DNA of 37,687 bases from Endozoicomonas sp. (ex Botrylloides leachii) (GTDB lineage Bacteria > Pseudomonadota > Gammaproteobacteria > Pseudomonadales > Endozoicomonadaceae): the NCBI GenBank assembly GCA_028728195.1, contig JAQYUY010000117.1, forward strand, positions 1 to 37,687, in the 5' to 3' direction. The notes below the pieces were generated by a model. The model made no database searches. It was not told the DNA's origin and saw nothing but the letters and a program-made list of their open reading frames with translations. Positions 8,393-16,965 of the stretch are shown piece by piece; position 1 is the stretch's first letter, and every line of letters begins with the position of its first letter. The translations under genes and the position numbers were made by a program.

Positions 8393-8655
8393 TGAGCCCT
8401 CTACCTCTATCACATCAGCAGAAAAGAGCATAGAAAAGCAGAGGAGCCCTGAGTACTAATGCAGCTATGCTGAGAGGGATAGAATATATCAAGTTTTACT
8501 TGACTACTGTCTAGATAAGGTAGTTGGGTCAGTTAACGCATTTTAATATCCATACGGGCATCCGTTTTATATAAAAAGTCTACTCTAGCATTTGATTTTG
8601 CTTGATAATGGGTGATAGCATTCGCAAATACTCGAAAATGTTCGTTTGGTGAATT

Positions 8656-10170
8656 ATGCAGCCTAATCGTGCTGAATCTGTTTTTGATCTTTATGTCATT
8701 GGTGGTGGCATTAATGGCGTCGGTATCGCTGTTGATGCTGCTGGTCGGGGCCTTAAAGTTGGGTTATGTGAAAAAGGGGATTTAGCTGGCGCAACATCAT
8801 CAGCTAGCAGTAAGCTCATTCATGGCGGACTGCGTTATTTAGAACACTATGAGTTTAGATTGGTCAAGGAAGCGTTGGCTGAGCGAGAAGTTTTATTGAA
8901 AATGGCGCCGCATATTGCTTGGCCACTGCGTTTTTGTTTGCCACATCGCCCTCAATTAAGACCCGCATGGATGATCAGGGCAGGCTTATTTCTTTATGAC
9001 AACCTTAGCACTAGAATTTCGTTACCTAGCTGCCGAGGTGTTCGCTTTGATAGCAAGTCTCCTTTGCAGCCTCTGTTCAAAAAAGGCTTTGAGTATTCTG
9101 ATGCATGGGTAAATGATGCACGACTGGTGGTTTTAAATGCTATAAAGCTTAGAGAGTTGGGAGGTGAAGTCAAAACGCGCACTGAACTGATAGCGGCTAA
9201 ACGACAAGGTGACCTTTGGCATATAACGGTTCAAGAATGCATCTCAGGCAAGAAATACACACTCAAAAGTAAGGTGCTCGTTAACGCTGCTGGACCATGG
9301 GTACAGAGCTTGATTGAAACACAGCTCGGATTGGTTTCACCACGAAAAATACGACTGATTAAAGGTAGCCATATCGTTGTGCCAAGGATTCATAATGAAT
9401 CAAGAGCTTATATTTTACAAAATGATGATCATCGTATTGTTTTTGTTTTGCCCTATGAGCATGATTTTTCGCTTATTGGCACGACAGATATTGAGTACAA
9501 AGGTGATCCTTCAGAAGCTACTTGCTCCCGTTATGAAATGGATTATTTATGCAATGTGGTCAATCAACAGTTTAAAACGCAAATCACTAAATCTGATATT
9601 GTCTGGAGTTACTCCGGTGTTCGCCCGCTCTGTGAAGATGAGTCTAACTCTCCGCAAGCGATCACCAGAGATTACACAATTGAGTTAGACCATAACCAAG
9701 GTCAAGCACCTTTGCTGTGTATCTTCGGTGGCAAGCTAACGACCTATAGAAAGCTTGGAGAAGCGGTGGTTAATAAGCTGGTTCGTTATTTTCCGCAAGC
9801 AGGGAGTGTTTGGACGGCCAAGATGGTTCTTCCTGGTGGTGAAGACATGGTCTCACCACAACAATATGCTAATCAGCTTACACAAGAATACCCTTGGCTT
9901 TCATCCTTACAGGTCGAGCGGTTCAGTACTAGCTATGGTTCATTGGCGCATACTTTTCTCAAAGGCACTACCTCTCAGGAAGAGTTGGGCAAGCACTTTG
10001 GTAGTGGTTTAACCGAAGCAGAGATTGATTATCTGATAAAGCATGAATGGGCTGGCAGTGCAGAAGATATTCTCCGGCGTAGAACCAAACTCGTATTACG
10101 GCTCTCTGAGTCAGAGCAGCAACAGCTGGCGTCTTACATTACTGAGCGCCTTAGTCAGCAGGCAGCATAA
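8656..10170 (+). CDS. glpD: Aerobic glycerol-3-phosphate dehydrogenase
   Basis: 504 residues, matching E. coli GlpD (501) in length. It oxidises sn-glycerol 3-phosphate to dihydroxyacetone phosphate at the inner membrane with FAD, passing electrons to quinone. Visible signatures are the FAD fold 'VIGGGINGVGIAVDAAGRGL' (GxGxxG), 'ATSSASSKLIHGGLRYLEHYE', here the core 'SSASSKLIHGGLRYLEHYE', then 'RLIKGSHIVVPR', 'IGTTDIEYKGDP', 'SYSGVRPLCEDES' and 'FGGKLTTYRKL'. No glpF, glpK or glpR is adjacent. The upstream 263 bp contains TTCG/CGAA elements at 8623-8648 that faintly recall a GlpR operator, but spacing is wrong. Confidence 0.96.
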   Translation: MQPNRAESVFDLYVIGGGINGVGIAVDAAGRGLKVGLCEKGDLAGATSSASSKLIHGGLRYLEHYEFRLVKEALAEREVLLKMAPHIAWPLRFCLPHRPQLRPAWMIRAGLFLYDNLSTRISLPSCRGVRFDSKSPLQPLFKKGFEYSDAWVNDARLVVLNAIKLRELGGEVKTRTELIAAKRQGDLWHITVQECISGKKYTLKSKVLVNAAGPWVQSLIETQLGLVSPRKIRLIKGSHIVVPRIHNESRAYILQNDDHRIVFVLPYEHDFSLIGTTDIEYKGDPSEATCSRYEMDYLCNVVNQQFKTQITKSDIVWSYSGVRPLCEDESNSPQAITRDYTIELDHNQGQAPLLCIFGGKLTTYRKLGEAVVNKLVRYFPQAGSVWTAKMVLPGGEDMVSPQQYANQLTQEYPWLSSLQVERFSTSYGSLAHTFLKGTTSQEELGKHFGSGLTEAEIDYLIKHEWAGSAEDILRRRTKLVLRLSESEQQQLASYITERLSQQAA

Positions 10171-10191
10171 CGTTTTAATTCATTATAACCT

Positions 10192-10209
10192 CTCGCCTGA
10201 TAAGGCGAG
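10192..10209. other. Perfect hairpin downstream of glpD
   Basis: CTCGCCT, loop GATA, AGGCGAG: a perfect 7-bp GC-rich stem starting 22 bp after the glpD stop. There is no T tract after it, so it is probably an mRNA-stabilising or processing hairpin; the terminator proper seems to lie 33 bp further on. Confidence 0.4.
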
Positions 10210-10241
10210 GAATGGTCAAATGGATTTGAGTTATGCTAATC

Positions 10242-10266
10242 ATTGGTTTGATACCAATCATTTTTT
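10242..10266 (+). terminator. Rho-independent terminator of glpD
   Basis: ATTGGT, loop TTGAT, ACCAAT, then CA and six T residues (10261-10266). The stem is short and AT-rich, but the T tract and position 72 bp after the stop fit a terminator. Confidence 0.5.
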
Positions 10267-10431
10267 CTAATTACGTTATTGCGCGGTTCTTTCGGGCACC
10301 AACATAGCATTGCAATTCCTTGCAATAGCTCTGCTATTATTCATCATTCCGTCTTCTCATGCTTATTACGGTAACTAGGAAACACAGTTGGTACTACTTA
10401 CCACTTTCATCATGGCTGATCCCTTGAAAAA

Positions 10432-12477
10432 TTATTGACTGCGTAGCAATTCAATAAAGTTATCTGAGATCATCGGTTTGCCATAGTAATACCCTTGACC
10501 TTCTTGGCAGCCTTGACTTATTAGAAAGATTTCTTGTTCTTTTTCTTCTATTCCCTCTGCCAGAACGGTAAGGTTAAACTTGGAGCCAATTTGTATAATA
10601 GCTTCTACAATCACGGTGTTGTCTGTATTGCTTGGAACCCCTTCAATAAAGGATTTATCAATTTTTAGCTTGTCAAAAGGGAATTGTTTAAGGTAGCTAA
10701 GAGATGAGTAGCCGGTACCAAAATCATCTAACGCAAGTGTCACGCCAATAGCTTTAATATTATTTAGATGCTCGGTTGCTACGGTGGTATTTTCCATTAT
10801 AAATGTTTCTGTTATTTCAAGCTCTAATGCTTTCGCAGGGAGCTGATGTTGGCGCAGTAAGCTATCAATTTTTTTTGATAAGCTTTTATCTCTAAGTTGC
10901 AGAGCAGACAAATTAACAGCCATTTTAATATCGGTAAATCCTGCTTGATGCCAGCTCTTAAGTTGAAGACAGGCAGTTTCAAGCACCCAGTTTCCTATAG
11001 GAATAATATCTAGGTTACTTTCCGCCATAGGGATAAACGTATCAGGCGATACAAGACCATGCTCAGGGTGCTGCCAGCGTAACAAGGCTTCTGCACCTGT
11101 GATTTGACCACTGGCATAATCAATCTGTGGTTGGTATAACAAATGAAATTCATTATTTTGCAGTGCATTGTGGAGATTCATTTCTAATTTTTTCAGTTGC
11201 CGCGTTTCTTTATCCACCGCGGCAATATAAAATTGATAACGATTATGACTACGAGACTTAGCCATTATCATGGCAAACTCTGCTTGTTGAAGTAGCCTAT
11301 CAACAGAATTCCCATCATCAGGGAAAAGTGATATGCCAATAGTGGCGCTCACTGTGATTTGTTGTCCGTTAATTTCAATTGGTTCACGTAGCATCTGCAA
11401 AACGGCTTCAGCTAAACTAGCTGCTTCATAAGGTTGCTCTATCTGAGACATTATTAAGGTAAATTGGTCTTCTCCTAGACGCCCTATATAGATGGTTTCA
11501 CTAACTTTTTCTCTGATTCGATCAGAAAGACTGATCAGGGTATGCTCAGCAAGATTGAAACTGAATTGTGCATTGAGTGACTTGAAGTCATCAAGACCTA
11601 AACAGAGAATAGCAACTTGATCTTGTTGGTGTGAAGCAGTATCTAGTACTTCTGCAAGGTGTTTCTGCAATGACTTGCGATTGGGTAGTCTTGTAAGATA
11701 ATCGTAGTGAGAAAGCGTCATAATCTGCCTTTCGGCTTTTTGTCGTAAATCAAGATTATGTGCCATGCTGCTGAGTAACTGATTGGCCGTTTTTACCCAT
11801 AAACCTAATTCATTGCATGCATGTTCTTGAGGGGCGATAAGTTTTTTCTTACCTGGCTCTTCGAGATTAATGTGTGTCAGAGAAGTTATCAGTGTGTTCA
11901 GCGGTGTCGTGAGTAATGCTCTGTAAATACAATACAGCAATAAAGCCATTATAACCGCCCTCATAATGCCCAATAGCACCATTAGCATTGATCGCTGGAT
12001 AAATGCTTTGCCGTCGTAAGCGGTATCAATGGCTACACTTAGAATGCCATATCTTTCTGTTGATGATGGGTTAATCAGCAAAGGCCAATGATATTCTCGG
12101 GTGGGGAGGAAAATAGCGTCAGATAATAATCGCAAAGGGGTTTGATAAAGCGGTTTTTCAATAGAAGCCAGTGTCGAACCATCTAGCAGATGAATAACTG
12201 CAAAACGTACTTCGTGTATTTTTTGCAGCCTCGACAAAGCCTCTTCGCCCATTTTGGTGTCACTATGGTACGCAGCCTCAGTGATAGAGGGGGTAACAAT
12301 AGAAAGCATTTTTTTTGTCTGATTATCTAGTTGCTTATTAAATTGATGGGCGTCAAATATAAGCTGAATACTACTCAGGACAGTACCAACAATGATGGCA
12401 GCAAGCAGCACTTTTTTTAATAATGTATGTGCTAGGCTATGTTTTGTTTTAATTGTAACGCTATCAAAATTATCCAT
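10432..12477 (-). CDS. Membrane GGDEF/EAL protein, probable c-di-GMP phosphodiesterase
   Basis: 681 residues. A transmembrane helix lies at about 20-42, a periplasmic sensor-like region at about 43-165, a second helix at about 165-188, then a HAMP-like linker, a GGDEF domain (about 250-410) and an EAL domain (about 430-681). The GGDEF signature is degraded to 'GRLGEDQF' (GEDQF in place of GGDEF), so cyclase activity is unlikely. The EAL domain keeps 'AEALLRWQHP', 'AVNLSALQL', 'LEITETF', 'DDFGTGYSSLSYL', 'KIDKSFI' and 'AEGIE', consistent with an active phosphodiesterase cleaving c-di-GMP to pGpG. The degenerate GGDEF may bind GTP as an allosteric input. It converges with glpD. No strong Shine-Dalgarno is visible before the ATG. 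It is not clearly LapD, in which the EAL site is non-catalytic. Confidence 0.9.
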   Translation of the reverse strand: MDNFDSVTIKTKHSLAHTLLKKVLLAAIIVGTVLSSIQLIFDAHQFNKQLDNQTKKMLSIVTPSITEAAYHSDTKMGEEALSRLQKIHEVRFAVIHLLDGSTLASIEKPLYQTPLRLLSDAIFLPTREYHWPLLINPSSTERYGILSVAIDTAYDGKAFIQRSMLMVLLGIMRAVIMALLLYCIYRALLTTPLNTLITSLTHINLEEPGKKKLIAPQEHACNELGLWVKTANQLLSSMAHNLDLRQKAERQIMTLSHYDYLTRLPNRKSLQKHLAEVLDTASHQQDQVAILCLGLDDFKSLNAQFSFNLAEHTLISLSDRIREKVSETIYIGRLGEDQFTLIMSQIEQPYEAASLAEAVLQMLREPIEINGQQITVSATIGISLFPDDGNSVDRLLQQAEFAMIMAKSRSHNRYQFYIAAVDKETRQLKKLEMNLHNALQNNEFHLLYQPQIDYASGQITGAEALLRWQHPEHGLVSPDTFIPMAESNLDIIPIGNWVLETACLQLKSWHQAGFTDIKMAVNLSALQLRDKSLSKKIDSLLRQHQLPAKALELEITETFIMENTTVATEHLNNIKAIGVTLALDDFGTGYSSLSYLKQFPFDKLKIDKSFIEGVPSNTDNTVIVEAIIQIGSKFNLTVLAEGIEEKEQEIFLISQGCQEGQGYYYGKPMISDNFIELLRSQ

Positions 12478-12882
12478 AAGTAAAATGCTAGTGCATATAC
12501 TGAGTCAATGATAAATTGTTTATTCATCAATACGTATTAATAGATAAAAAATATTCATATTATAAATTAACTATAGGGAGTTATTTAGTAATCATGATAT
12601 TAAATCACTATTATTTTTTCGGATAAGCTAATTATTTTTTATGCCGGTTATATAGTGGGATGGTATTATTATACTGGCAATAAAGGTAGCAAGGGCTACA
12701 GCTCTGGGTTAACTGAATTTATTATAATTTGCTTTATCTGCTCTGGTCTTTTTAGTTATGTTTATTATGGTCATATTAAACTATGACCATTAGCCGTGTA
12801 TGCCATTTTACTGACGTATCTTAATTAATCGCTGAGTTGACTCAAACAGAGAGCTTTATTTTTATCAGTGGCAATTAGAAAG
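12478..12882. other. Intergenic region with a perfect inverted repeat
   Basis: 405 AT-rich bases between the two minus-strand genes. It holds the weak small ORF listed separately and a perfect 9-bp inverted repeat, ATGGTCATA (12767-12775), loop TTAAAC, TATGACCAT (12782-12790), about 93 bp beyond the sanA stop. No T tract follows on either strand, so it could be an operator or an imperfect terminator. Confidence 0.45.
12655..12786 (+). CDS. Candidate tiny membrane protein (43 residues)
   Basis: From a GTG at 12655 the frame reads 'GWYYYTGNKGSKGYSSGLTE', followed by a strongly hydrophobic stretch and '...SYVYYGHIKL' to a TGA at 12784. The open frame extends upstream to a TAA at 12601 through hydrophobic codons, so the true start could lie earlier at a non-standard codon. 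The aromatic-rich pattern of two hydrophobic segments around a short Gly/Lys loop looks like a small inner-membrane protein, but there is no good ribosome site. It may be a remnant or chance. Confidence 0.25.
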   Translation: MGWYYYTGNKGSKGYSSGLTEFIIICFICSGLFSYVYYGHIKL

Positions 12883-13551
12883 CTAGGTTGGAGGTGCTTC
12901 CCCTATATGAATCTTTGAACCTAAATAACGAGGTTCAGTATCAAGTAGATGGAGCTCAAATAAGGCAAGTACTCTGGCCAGAATTTCTCGTATCCAGTTG
13001 ACGGTATCGCTGTTAGCTCCAGAGCCAGCATTAAAAGCAATGGCGTCAATATGGTGGTTGAAAGCAATATAAAGCGCTCTATTATTCAGATAGCCTTGAG
13101 ATATAATGGTAAACTTATTGAGACCAAATACGCTTTTAGCTCTGATAATAGAGTCCAATGTTCTAAAACCCGCATAATCTCTGTATATATTTTTAGCAGG
13201 AACACCCATTTTTAATAAATCGTGTCTTATAGTTGTGGGTTCATCATAATATGGCGTGCTGTTATCTCCGCTAATCAAGATGTAATCAATTCGTTTGGCT
13301 TTAAACAACGCATAGGCGGCTTGTAGTCGCAGACGATAATGATCATTAATACCTCCGGTGCGAGAGTATTTACTAGTGCCGAGCAGTAGGCCTACTTTAT
13401 TATATGGAGTAGTTGAAATATCTGAGTAAAGGTATTTTTCAGTGGTGGATGTTACCAAAATATTAGCCACCAAAATGAGCAGCAGTAGACCGGCTAACGC
13501 AGCAACCAAGATGCCTATCATTACTTTTATGCGGGGTAACATCAATCCCAT
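12883..13551 (-). CDS. sanA: SanA-like DUF218 membrane protein
   Basis: 222 residues from the ATG at 13551, chosen because GGAG lies 6 nt upstream on the minus strand; a longer frame starting with TTG at 13635 lacks such a site. One N-terminal transmembrane helix is followed by a periplasmic DUF218 domain. Matches to E. coli SanA are clear: 'VGLLLGTSKYSRTGGIN' (VGVVLGTAKYYRTGVIN), 'YRLRLQAAYALFKAKRIDYI', here 'YRLRLQAAY', then 'LISGDNSTPYYDEPTTIR', 'DYAGFRTLDSIIRAKSVF' and 'EPRYLGSKI'. SanA affects envelope barrier function and vancomycin exclusion at high temperature in E. coli; the reaction is unknown. It stands alone. Confidence 0.88.
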   Translation of the reverse strand: MGLMLPRIKVMIGILVAALAGLLLLILVANILVTSTTEKYLYSDISTTPYNKVGLLLGTSKYSRTGGINDHYRLRLQAAYALFKAKRIDYILISGDNSTPYYDEPTTIRHDLLKMGVPAKNIYRDYAGFRTLDSIIRAKSVFGLNKFTIISQGYLNNRALYIAFNHHIDAIAFNAGSGANSDTVNWIREILARVLALFELHLLDTEPRYLGSKIHIGEAPPT

Positions 13552-13879
13552 CCAGCACTCCGTATCATGTAATGACCCTATTTTAGGTAAAGTACAATAT
13601 CTATCAGAATAAAAGCGATAGTAGTGTTTTTCCAATAAAATGGTAAGAGGTGTAAATTAGAGCGCATATTGCTAACCGACAATTAGCTATCACATAATTT
13701 AGAGAAATTTTCTCTTGAGCGTTTATAAAGATATTATTTTTTAATAGGTTATTCCTCTATCAGGTAGTCAATGTAGACATGAGCTTTCGGTTGAAGGCTC
13801 GCTAGCAGCTAGATATTCGTTATAATCGCTGATGCAGCACATGGTATGATGCTCTGACGCTAGGATTAGGAGATGGAGC
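13552..13879. other. Divergent intergenic region
   Basis: 328 bp between sanA (minus) and the small membrane protein gene (plus). It contains a perfect palindrome AGAGAAA-T-TTTCTCT at 13701-13715 and a TATAAT at 13821-13826 without a good -35 partner. No ORF. Confidence 0.4.
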
Positions 13880-14059
13880 ATGAAACTATTGGCCATTTTA
13901 TTCGGGCTTGGCTTGATGTTAATAGTTTTAGTAAATATTGCTGAGCGTTATGGCAATCCAATGGGCTTTGATCAACAACGCCGACTATCCCGGTGGGTGA
14001 TAGTGTTGGTGTTTGCATCCATTATTATACAAATTATCCATCATTTGATGAGAGGGTGA
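13880..14059 (+). CDS. Small two-helix membrane protein
   Basis: 59 residues. 'MKLLAILFGLGLMLIVLVNI' is a first membrane helix, followed by a polar loop 'AERYGNPMGFDQQRRLSR' and a second helix 'WVIVLVFASIIIQIIHHLM'. A GGAG sits 5 nt before the ATG (13874-13877), a convincing ribosome site, and coding quality is good throughout. The likely topology has both ends on one side with a charged loop. I do not recognise a named family. It lies 84 bp upstream of pncC on the same strand and could share its transcript. Confidence 0.65.
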   Translation: MKLLAILFGLGLMLIVLVNIAERYGNPMGFDQQRRLSRWVIVLVFASIIIQIIHHLMRG

Positions 14060-14143
14060 GTTAGTTGTTTGATCACTTCCTTATAGATTAAAGCTGAGGC
14101 TAACACAAAAGTCATATGATATGTGATAGATGAGGATAATTTC

Positions 14144-14635
14144 ATGCTAGTTGAATCTCTCGTTGATGAGTTAGCTGAGAAGCTTATAGAAAGATCGTTA
14201 ACATTGGTTACAGCTGAATCATGTACCGGAGGCTGGGTAGGTCAGTCATTAACAGGGCTTTCAGGCAGTTCTAGGTGGTTCGCAGGTGGCGTTATTTCTT
14301 ATTCAGATTCGCTAAAACACAACCTGCTAGGTGTACGACTTGAAACATTGGTAACCTATGGTGCAGTTAGTAAGCCAGTAGCTTGCGCCATGGCAACAGG
14401 TGCTATCGAACACCTTGGTGGCGATGTGGCATTAGCTGTTACAGGCATTGCTGGGCCTTCTGGGGCTGTGGCAAGCAAGCCGGTAGGCACTGTCTGGATT
14501 GCTTTTGCTTCTATGGTAACCGTATCTGCTAAATATTTTCAGTTTTCCGGTAACCGTGAGGCTATTCGATATCAGTCAGTGGTTGCAGCACTTGAGGGAA
14601 TGCTTGATTTTGTCAGAGAGCATGAGACGCTTTAG
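14144..14635 (+). CDS. pncC: Nicotinamide-nucleotide amidohydrolase (CinA C-terminal domain)
   Basis: 163 residues from ATG 14144, which has GAGG 8 nt upstream; a GTG at 14123 would add 7 residues but has no better site. The protein deamidates nicotinamide mononucleotide to nicotinate mononucleotide in pyridine-nucleotide recycling. Family signatures are 'TAESCTGGWVGQSLT', 'GSSRWFAGGVISYSDSLK', 'GAVSKPVACAMA', 'AVTGIAGPSGAVASKPVGTV', here the core 'TGIAGPSG', and 'FSGNREAIR'. It is the stand-alone C-terminal domain, as in E. coli YgaD/PncC, without the N-terminal CinA domain. It lies directly before recA, the classical gammaproteobacterial order. Confidence 0.92.
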   Translation: MLVESLVDELAEKLIERSLTLVTAESCTGGWVGQSLTGLSGSSRWFAGGVISYSDSLKHNLLGVRLETLVTYGAVSKPVACAMATGAIEHLGGDVALAVTGIAGPSGAVASKPVGTVWIAFASMVTVSAKYFQFSGNREAIRYQSVVAALEGMLDFVREHETL

Positions 14636-14671
14636 CAAATGGCTCGCAAAAAAATTATCAATAGTCTCTAA

Positions 14672-14691
14672 GGCTGGACAAATATACAGTA
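14672..14691. promoter_or_regulatory. LexA (SOS) box upstream of recA
   Basis: CTG at 14674-14676, ten bases, CAG at 14687-14689. The right half TATACAGTA matches the LexA consensus exactly; the left half (GGCTGGACA) is weaker. It lies 58 bp before the recA ATG, where LexA sites occur in recA promoters, so SOS induction of recA is expected. Confidence 0.8.
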
Positions 14692-14748
14692 TGTGTTTAA
14701 ATATTAATCTCTGATTGATTAATCTGTGGTATAGGTGGGTTTTACATA

Positions 14749-15789
14749 ATGGACGACAACAGAAAGAAAGCATTACAAGCTGCCCTTGGTCAAATTGAGC
14801 GTCAGTTTGGCAAAGGTACTGTGATGCGTATGGGTGACCAAAAGATAGAAGCCATTCCAGCTATCTCTACGGGTTCTTTGCAGCTTGATATTGCTTTGGG
14901 CATTGGCGGATTGCCTAAAGGGCGGATTGTAGAAGTATATGGGCCAGAATCATCAGGCAAAACAACCCTTACCCTTAGTGTTATTGCGCAAGCGCAAAAA
15001 CAAGGGGCAACCTGTGCTTTTGTTGATGCTGAACACGCACTTGACCCTGAGTATGCCAAAAAGCTGGGTGCCAATGTTGATGATCTTTATGTATCGCAGC
15101 CTGATACCGGAGAGCAGGCCTTAGAAATTACCGATATGCTAGTGCGCTCTGGCGCAGTAGATGTAGTAGTGGTCGACTCTGTTGCCGCCTTAGTTCCTAA
15201 GGCAGAAATTGAAGGGGATATGGGCGATGCACATGTGGGATTACAGGCTCGTTTGATGTCTCAGGCATTGCGGAAAATTACTGGGTCCATTAAGCAGGCC
15301 AATTGTCTGGTGATTTTTATCAATCAGATCCGTATGAAGATTGGTGTTATGTTCGGCAATCCGGAAACGACTACCGGAGGTAATGCCTTGAAATTTTATT
15401 CGTCTGTTCGCCTTGATATCCGACGCACAGGAGCTGTGAAAAACGGTGACGAAGTGATTGGGAATGAAACTCGAGTAAAAGTAGTAAAAAATAAAGTGTC
15501 GCCGCCTTTTCGCCAAGCCGAGTTCCAAATTCTTTATGGCAAAGGTATTTACCGCATGGGTGAATTACTAGAGCTGGGTACTAAATTGAAGCTAATTGAT
15601 AAATCTGGCGCTTGGTATGCCTATAAAGGCAATAAAATTGGTCAAGGTAAAGCTAATGCTGCTCAATACTTGCAAGATAATACTGAGGTGGCCGTTGAAA
15701 TTGAACGGATGATCAGGGCGGAGCTTTTAAATGTAGTACCTGCATCTGAAGAGAAAAATAGTCAAGAAAAGAGTAAACAGCCTGTTTGA
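14749..15789 (+). CDS. recA: Recombinase A
   Basis: 346 residues, normal length. RecA forms filaments on single-stranded DNA, catalyses strand exchange and triggers LexA autocleavage. Visible are the N-terminal polymerisation region '[19 protein letters not shown]', the Walker A motif '[10 protein letters not shown]' (about 66-75), '[16 protein letters not shown]', Walker B '[18 protein letters not shown]', loop L1 '[20 protein letters not shown]', and loop L2 with '[19 protein letters not shown]'. The C-terminus is a short acidic and lysine tail. GGTGGG lies upstream at good spacing. A LexA box and a terminator flank it. recX, which commonly follows, is absent. Confidence 0.98.
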   Translation: MDDNRKKALQAALGQIERQFGKGTVMRMGDQKIEAIPAISTGSLQLDIALGIGGLPKGRIVEVYGPESSGKTTLTLSVIAQAQKQGATCAFVDAEHALDPEYAKKLGANVDDLYVSQPDTGEQALEITDMLVRSGAVDVVVVDSVAALVPKAEIEGDMGDAHVGLQARLMSQALRKITGSIKQANCLVIFINQIRMKIGVMFGNPETTTGGNALKFYSSVRLDIRRTGAVKNGDEVIGNETRVKVVKNKVSPPFRQAEFQILYGKGIYRMGELLELGTKLKLIDKSGAWYAYKGNKIGQGKANAAQYLQDNTEVAVEIERMIRAELLNVVPASEEKNSQEKSKQPV

Positions 15790-15810
15790 TAGCCTATGGT
15801 TCTAATAAAT

Positions 15811-15840
15811 AAAGAGTGTCCTACGTTAGGGTCACTCTTT
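15811..15840 (+). terminator. recA terminator
   Basis: AAAGAGTG (15811-15818) pairs perfectly with CACTCTTT (15833-15840), and inside it CCTA pairs with TAGG around CGT. It lies 21 bp after the recA stop. Its T tract is short, so it may act as an imperfect or bidirectional terminator. Confidence 0.65.
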
Positions 15841-16019
15841 ATCATTATCGTGTAATACAGCTTTAATATGTATGGACAGCGATACTCTAGAAAAGGCCAA
15901 ATAACCGGTGATAGCAGAGCTATTGCGAGAAGTGCTAACGTATCGCTGCTGTTTAGATGGTCTGCATAATAGCGTAGTTAGAAAAAGATGATTAGTATCA
16001 CATGATCAAAAACAGCCTA

Positions 16020-16124
16020 TATACCCAAGTGAATTCAAGATGCTCATTTTTCTTCCAAGCTTACTCCTTAAAATGAAGGGTTATAGCTGAATAAACGCGA
16101 GCATCTTGAAAGCGTTTGAGTATA
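16020..16124. repeat. MITE-like element with 26-bp inverted ends
   Basis: The left arm at 16020-16045 begins TATACCCAAG and ends CAAGATGCTC. The right arm at 16099-16124 read on the minus strand begins TATACTCAAA and ends CAAGATGCTC. About 20 of 26 positions match, with the inner 11 bases identical. The 105-bp unit has no ORF and is bounded by TA-rich sequence. This is the form of a small non-autonomous transposable element or dispersed palindromic repeat; no second copy is in the window. Confidence 0.55.
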
Positions 16125-16131
16125 TTACAAC

Positions 16132-16965
16132 TTATTTTTTTGGCATGGCCTTAACGGCATCATAGTTAACTAAGTTGTTATATCTTATCATATTGATAAG
16201 TTCATTTACGTAATCTATACCTCTGGTAGAGTAACCGCGTAATCCCTCAGCCAGTATTAGGCCGGTAATAGGCTGTTGTTTAGCCCGTTGTGCTGCTCTG
16301 ATTTCTCTAAAGTGCTTGTATTGATGGTGAGTATTCAGGTTATACATATAGGCGCGAACTGAGTCGCTTGGAGAGCTGAACTTCCTAACTTCGTAGGTAG
16401 CCCCAGATGGACGCCCAGTCGGCACGATGCCACAGCCTTTGGTAAAACACCACTGACCAAATAAGTTATTGCCTTGTTGGGCAAATCGGGATGTCCCCCA
16501 TGCAGACTCATTAGCTGCTTGAGCCAAAGCTAAAGATGCTGGAATAATATCCACTCTCGCTAATAAGCGAGAAAAAAATAAAGCATCTAGTTTTTCTGGC
16601 ATATTGACTTGATAATGCTTAGCGAGTTTAGCAAGCCACTGCTTATTTTTAGTGGTAAGTTGAGCATCTTGTTCCAAAGTTTGAACAGCCTTTCTTAAGG
16701 TTAATAATGCTTCATTTTGGGCAGTCACCATCGAGAGCATGAAATCAAAGAAAGCCTGTTTTTTCCTCTTGGTATCTGTTATTTGACTAAAGTCAGGTAT
16801 TTTAGTTTCTGGCTCGTGTGCACTATTGCTAGTAGCAGCACTAAATTTGATTTTAATGGTTGAAATATCATGAGAGCCTGAAGAGTTAACAGCACTTAAC
16901 CAATAAGTTGGAAGTGTTAAAATAACCAGAATTGAAAGCATAATAAGGTCAATTTTTTTAAGCAT
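16132..16965 (-). CDS. bax: Bax-like peptidoglycan glucosaminidase
   Basis: 277 residues. One N-terminal hydrophobic segment (about 7-25) acts as a signal anchor, exposing the rest to the periplasm. The C-terminal half is a glucosaminidase domain of the lysozyme-like superfamily: 'ALAQAANESAWGTSRFAQQG' (catalytic Glu in NESAWG), 'NNLFGQWCFTKGCGIVP', 'VRKFSSPSDSVRAYMYNLNT' and 'GYSTRGIDYVNELINMI'. This matches the E. coli Bax pattern, which cleaves N-acetylglucosamine linkages in murein. A GGAAAG stretch lies upstream on the minus strand. The 3' end nearly touches the MITE-like repeat. No partner gene is adjacent. Confidence 0.87.
   Translation of the reverse strand: MLKKIDLIMLSILVILTLPTYWLSAVNSSGSHDISTIKIKFSAATSNSAHEPETKIPDFSQITDTKRKKQAFFDFMLSMVTAQNEALLTLRKAVQTLEQDAQLTTKNKQWLAKLAKHYQVNMPEKLDALFFSRLLARVDIIPASLALAQAANESAWGTSRFAQQGNNLFGQWCFTKGCGIVPTGRPSGATYEVRKFSSPSDSVRAYMYNLNTHHQYKHFREIRAAQRAKQQPITGLILAEGLRGYSTRGIDYVNELINMIRYNNLVNYDAVKAMPKK

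Larger units (their letters stand above)
15790..16131. other. Intergenic region after recA
   Basis: 342 bp with the recA terminator at its start and a MITE-like palindrome at its end (both listed). No ORF, and no trace of recX that I can recognise. Confidence 0.5.

Noticed and set aside
8623-8648. GlpR operator upstream of glpD
   Set aside because: TTCG and CGAA elements are present, but the spacing and flanks do not fit the GlpR palindrome; sequence alone does not support it.
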